64,000 bases of DNA from Commensalibacter papalotli (ex Servin-Garciduenas et al. 2014) (GTDB lineage Bacteria; Pseudomonadota; Alphaproteobacteria; Acetobacterales; Acetobacteraceae): the NCBI RefSeq assembly GCF_000527695.1, contig NZ_ATSX01000002.1, positions 1-64,000 on the forward strand. Direction: 5' to 3'. The notes beneath the pieces were generated by a model that made no database searches, was not told the origin of the DNA, and saw only the letters and a list, made by a program, of their open reading frames with translations. A program made the translations under genes and the position numbers. The number at the start of each line of letters is the position of its first letter. Within the stretch, counting starts at the first letter, position 1. This document shows positions 63,116-64,000 of this stretch, piece by piece.

Positions 63116-64000
63116 TTAAGCTTTTTTATGACCTAAGGCCTCATCAATCAGAGTTTCTTGCTCTGTTTTATAAACAGAAGATAATCCTGTTGCAGGACTG
63201 GCAGCAGGCAATCTTCCTGTATATTGTACACAAGGCGATTTATGATTAAGTATTCGTAAAATTTTTTCAATTTTACGATCCACAAAATTCCATGCCCCCA
63301 TATTTTCGGGCTCTTCTTGACACCAAACAATCTCAGCATTCGGATATTGTGACAAAATATCGGATAATTCACGCTCTGGGAAAGGATAAAGCTGCTCTAT
63401 ACGTACCAAAGCTACTTGTTCGAATTGTAGCTCACAGCGCATATCAAGACGACGCATCCATAAATCATAATAAACTTTACCCGAACATAAAACGACCCGT
63501 TTGACTTTGCTCTTATCACTAACCACTGGATCAACCTCGTTAATTACAGGCATAAAACATGTATTATCTGTAAAAGCTGATAAAGGTGATTGTGCCAATT
63601 TATGTCGTAACAAAGATTTAGGAGACATAATTACCAAAGGTTGACGATAATTGCGTTTCATCTGACGGCGTAATGCATGGAAATAATTCGCAGGCGTTGT
63701 GATATTACAAACCTGCATATTATCATCTCCACAAAGTTGTAAAAAACGTTCCAAGCGAGCAGAAGAATGCTCAGCCCCTTGCCCTTCTTGAGAGTGCGGC
63801 AATAACAATACCAGACCAGACATTTGCAACCATTTACTCTCACCTGCACTGATGAATTGATCAATGATGATCTGAGCCCCATTGGCAAAATCACCAAACT
63901 GAGCCTCCCACAGCACTAATGTATTTGGGTTGGTGCAACTATAACCATATTCAAACCCAAGTACGGCAAATTCAGAAAGAAATGAATTATAAATATCCAA
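63116..64000 (-). CDS. sucA: 2-oxoglutarate dehydrogenase E1 (C-terminal part)
   Basis: The C-terminal 294 residues; the gene runs off the right edge. Thiamin-enzyme C-domain features: NPNTLVLWEAQFGDFANGAQIIIDQ, LLLPHSQEGQGAEHSSARLERFL, MSPKSLLRHKLAQSPLS and VWCQEEPENMGAW. First of sucA-sucB-lpdA on the minus strand; 51 bases separate it from sucB. Confidence 0.95.
   Translation of the reverse strand: MDIYNSFLSEFAVLGFEYGYSCTNPNTLVLWEAQFGDFANGAQIIIDQFISAGESKWLQMSGLVLLLPHSQEGQGAEHSSARLERFLQLCGDDNMQVCNITTPANYFHALRRQMKRNYRQPLVIMSPKSLLRHKLAQSPLSAFTDNTCFMPVINEVDPVVSDKSKVKRVVLCSGKVYYDLWMRRLDMRCELQFEQVALVRIEQLYPFPERELSDILSQYPNAEIVWCQEEPENMGAWNFVDRKIEKILRILNHKSPCVQYTGRLPAASPATGLSSVYKTEQETLIDEALGHKKA

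Noticed and set aside
1-64000. tRNA genes, CRISPR arrays, prophage or insertion sequences
   Set aside because: Intergenic gaps were read on both strands and none showed a cloverleaf, direct-repeat array, integrase or transposase.

Overview
The window is AT-rich, gene-dense chromosomal DNA from a Gram-negative alphaproteobacterium. It most resembles a low-GC acetic acid bacterium (Acetobacteraceae, Commensalibacter-like). The basis is the hopanoid operon hpnABCDE-shc-hpnG, the fabD-fabG-acpP-fabF-mltG cluster, an alphaproteobacterial SecB, DUF3126 and DUF2939 proteins, an E3 subunit with its own lipoyl domain, and the codon bias. Genus is inferred from gene content, not tested. There is no sign of phage, insertion sequences, CRISPR or plasmid genes.

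Layout. (1) 1-258: apparent rRNA-operon leader reading off the left edge (minus strand). (2) 259-14013: an envelope-lipid island that I read as sphingolipid (ceramide) synthesis and headgroup decoration. It holds a CDP-glycerol phosphotransferase-like enzyme, fatty acyl-AMP ligase, dedicated acyl carrier protein, serine palmitoyltransferase-like enzyme, a Tam41-like cytidylyltransferase, a GGDGT lipid kinase, a metallophosphoesterase, an LptF/LptG-type permease pair, a membrane fatty-acid hydroxylase, a MobA-like nucleotidyltransferase, a GT4 glycosyltransferase, and a beta-propeller protein resembling the N-terminal half of plant GINT1 (a glucosaminyltransferase acting on inositol-phosphorylceramide). 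(3) 14259-23922: inositol-phosphatase family enzyme, SYLF protein, the fatty-acid synthesis cluster with mltG, then a compact four-gene operon of unknown purpose (ferritin-like protein, leaderless betaine-binding-type protein, methyltransferase, DUF218). (4) 24012-37144: housekeeping and copper genes (HIBCH-like hydrolase, bioB, a frameshifted secreted protein, copA divergent from copZ, pyrF-trpF, secB, a Nudix hydrolase, a DAACS symporter, folD). (5) 37266-42508: repeat protein, lytic transglycosylase, MTHFR-like protein, M20 peptidase, MFS transporter, LOG protein. (6) 42625-52104: hopanoid operon with divergent hpnL. (7) 52146-64000: tyrA, orphan hybrid histidine kinase, pyk, small envelope proteins, L,D-transpeptidase, and the 2-oxoglutarate dehydrogenase operon (sucA partial, sucB, lpdA).

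How it fits together. The window is dominated by membrane and wall building. Type II fatty-acid synthesis could supply acyl chains. The FAAL/ACP pair could hand acyl chains to the serine palmitoyltransferase to start sphingoid bases. The kinase, Tam41-like enzyme and other transferases could build a polar headgroup, and the LptF/G-like pair could export the product. The hopanoid operon supplies the other ordered-membrane lipid. The two genes that would complete ceramide in the Caulobacter pathway (ceramide synthase and oxo-ceramide reductase) are not visible here, so they should lie elsewhere or be replaced. The ceramide assignment is an inference from gene families and neighbourhood. Coding starts were adjusted where a Shine-Dalgarno sequence or start/stop overlap favoured an internal codon.
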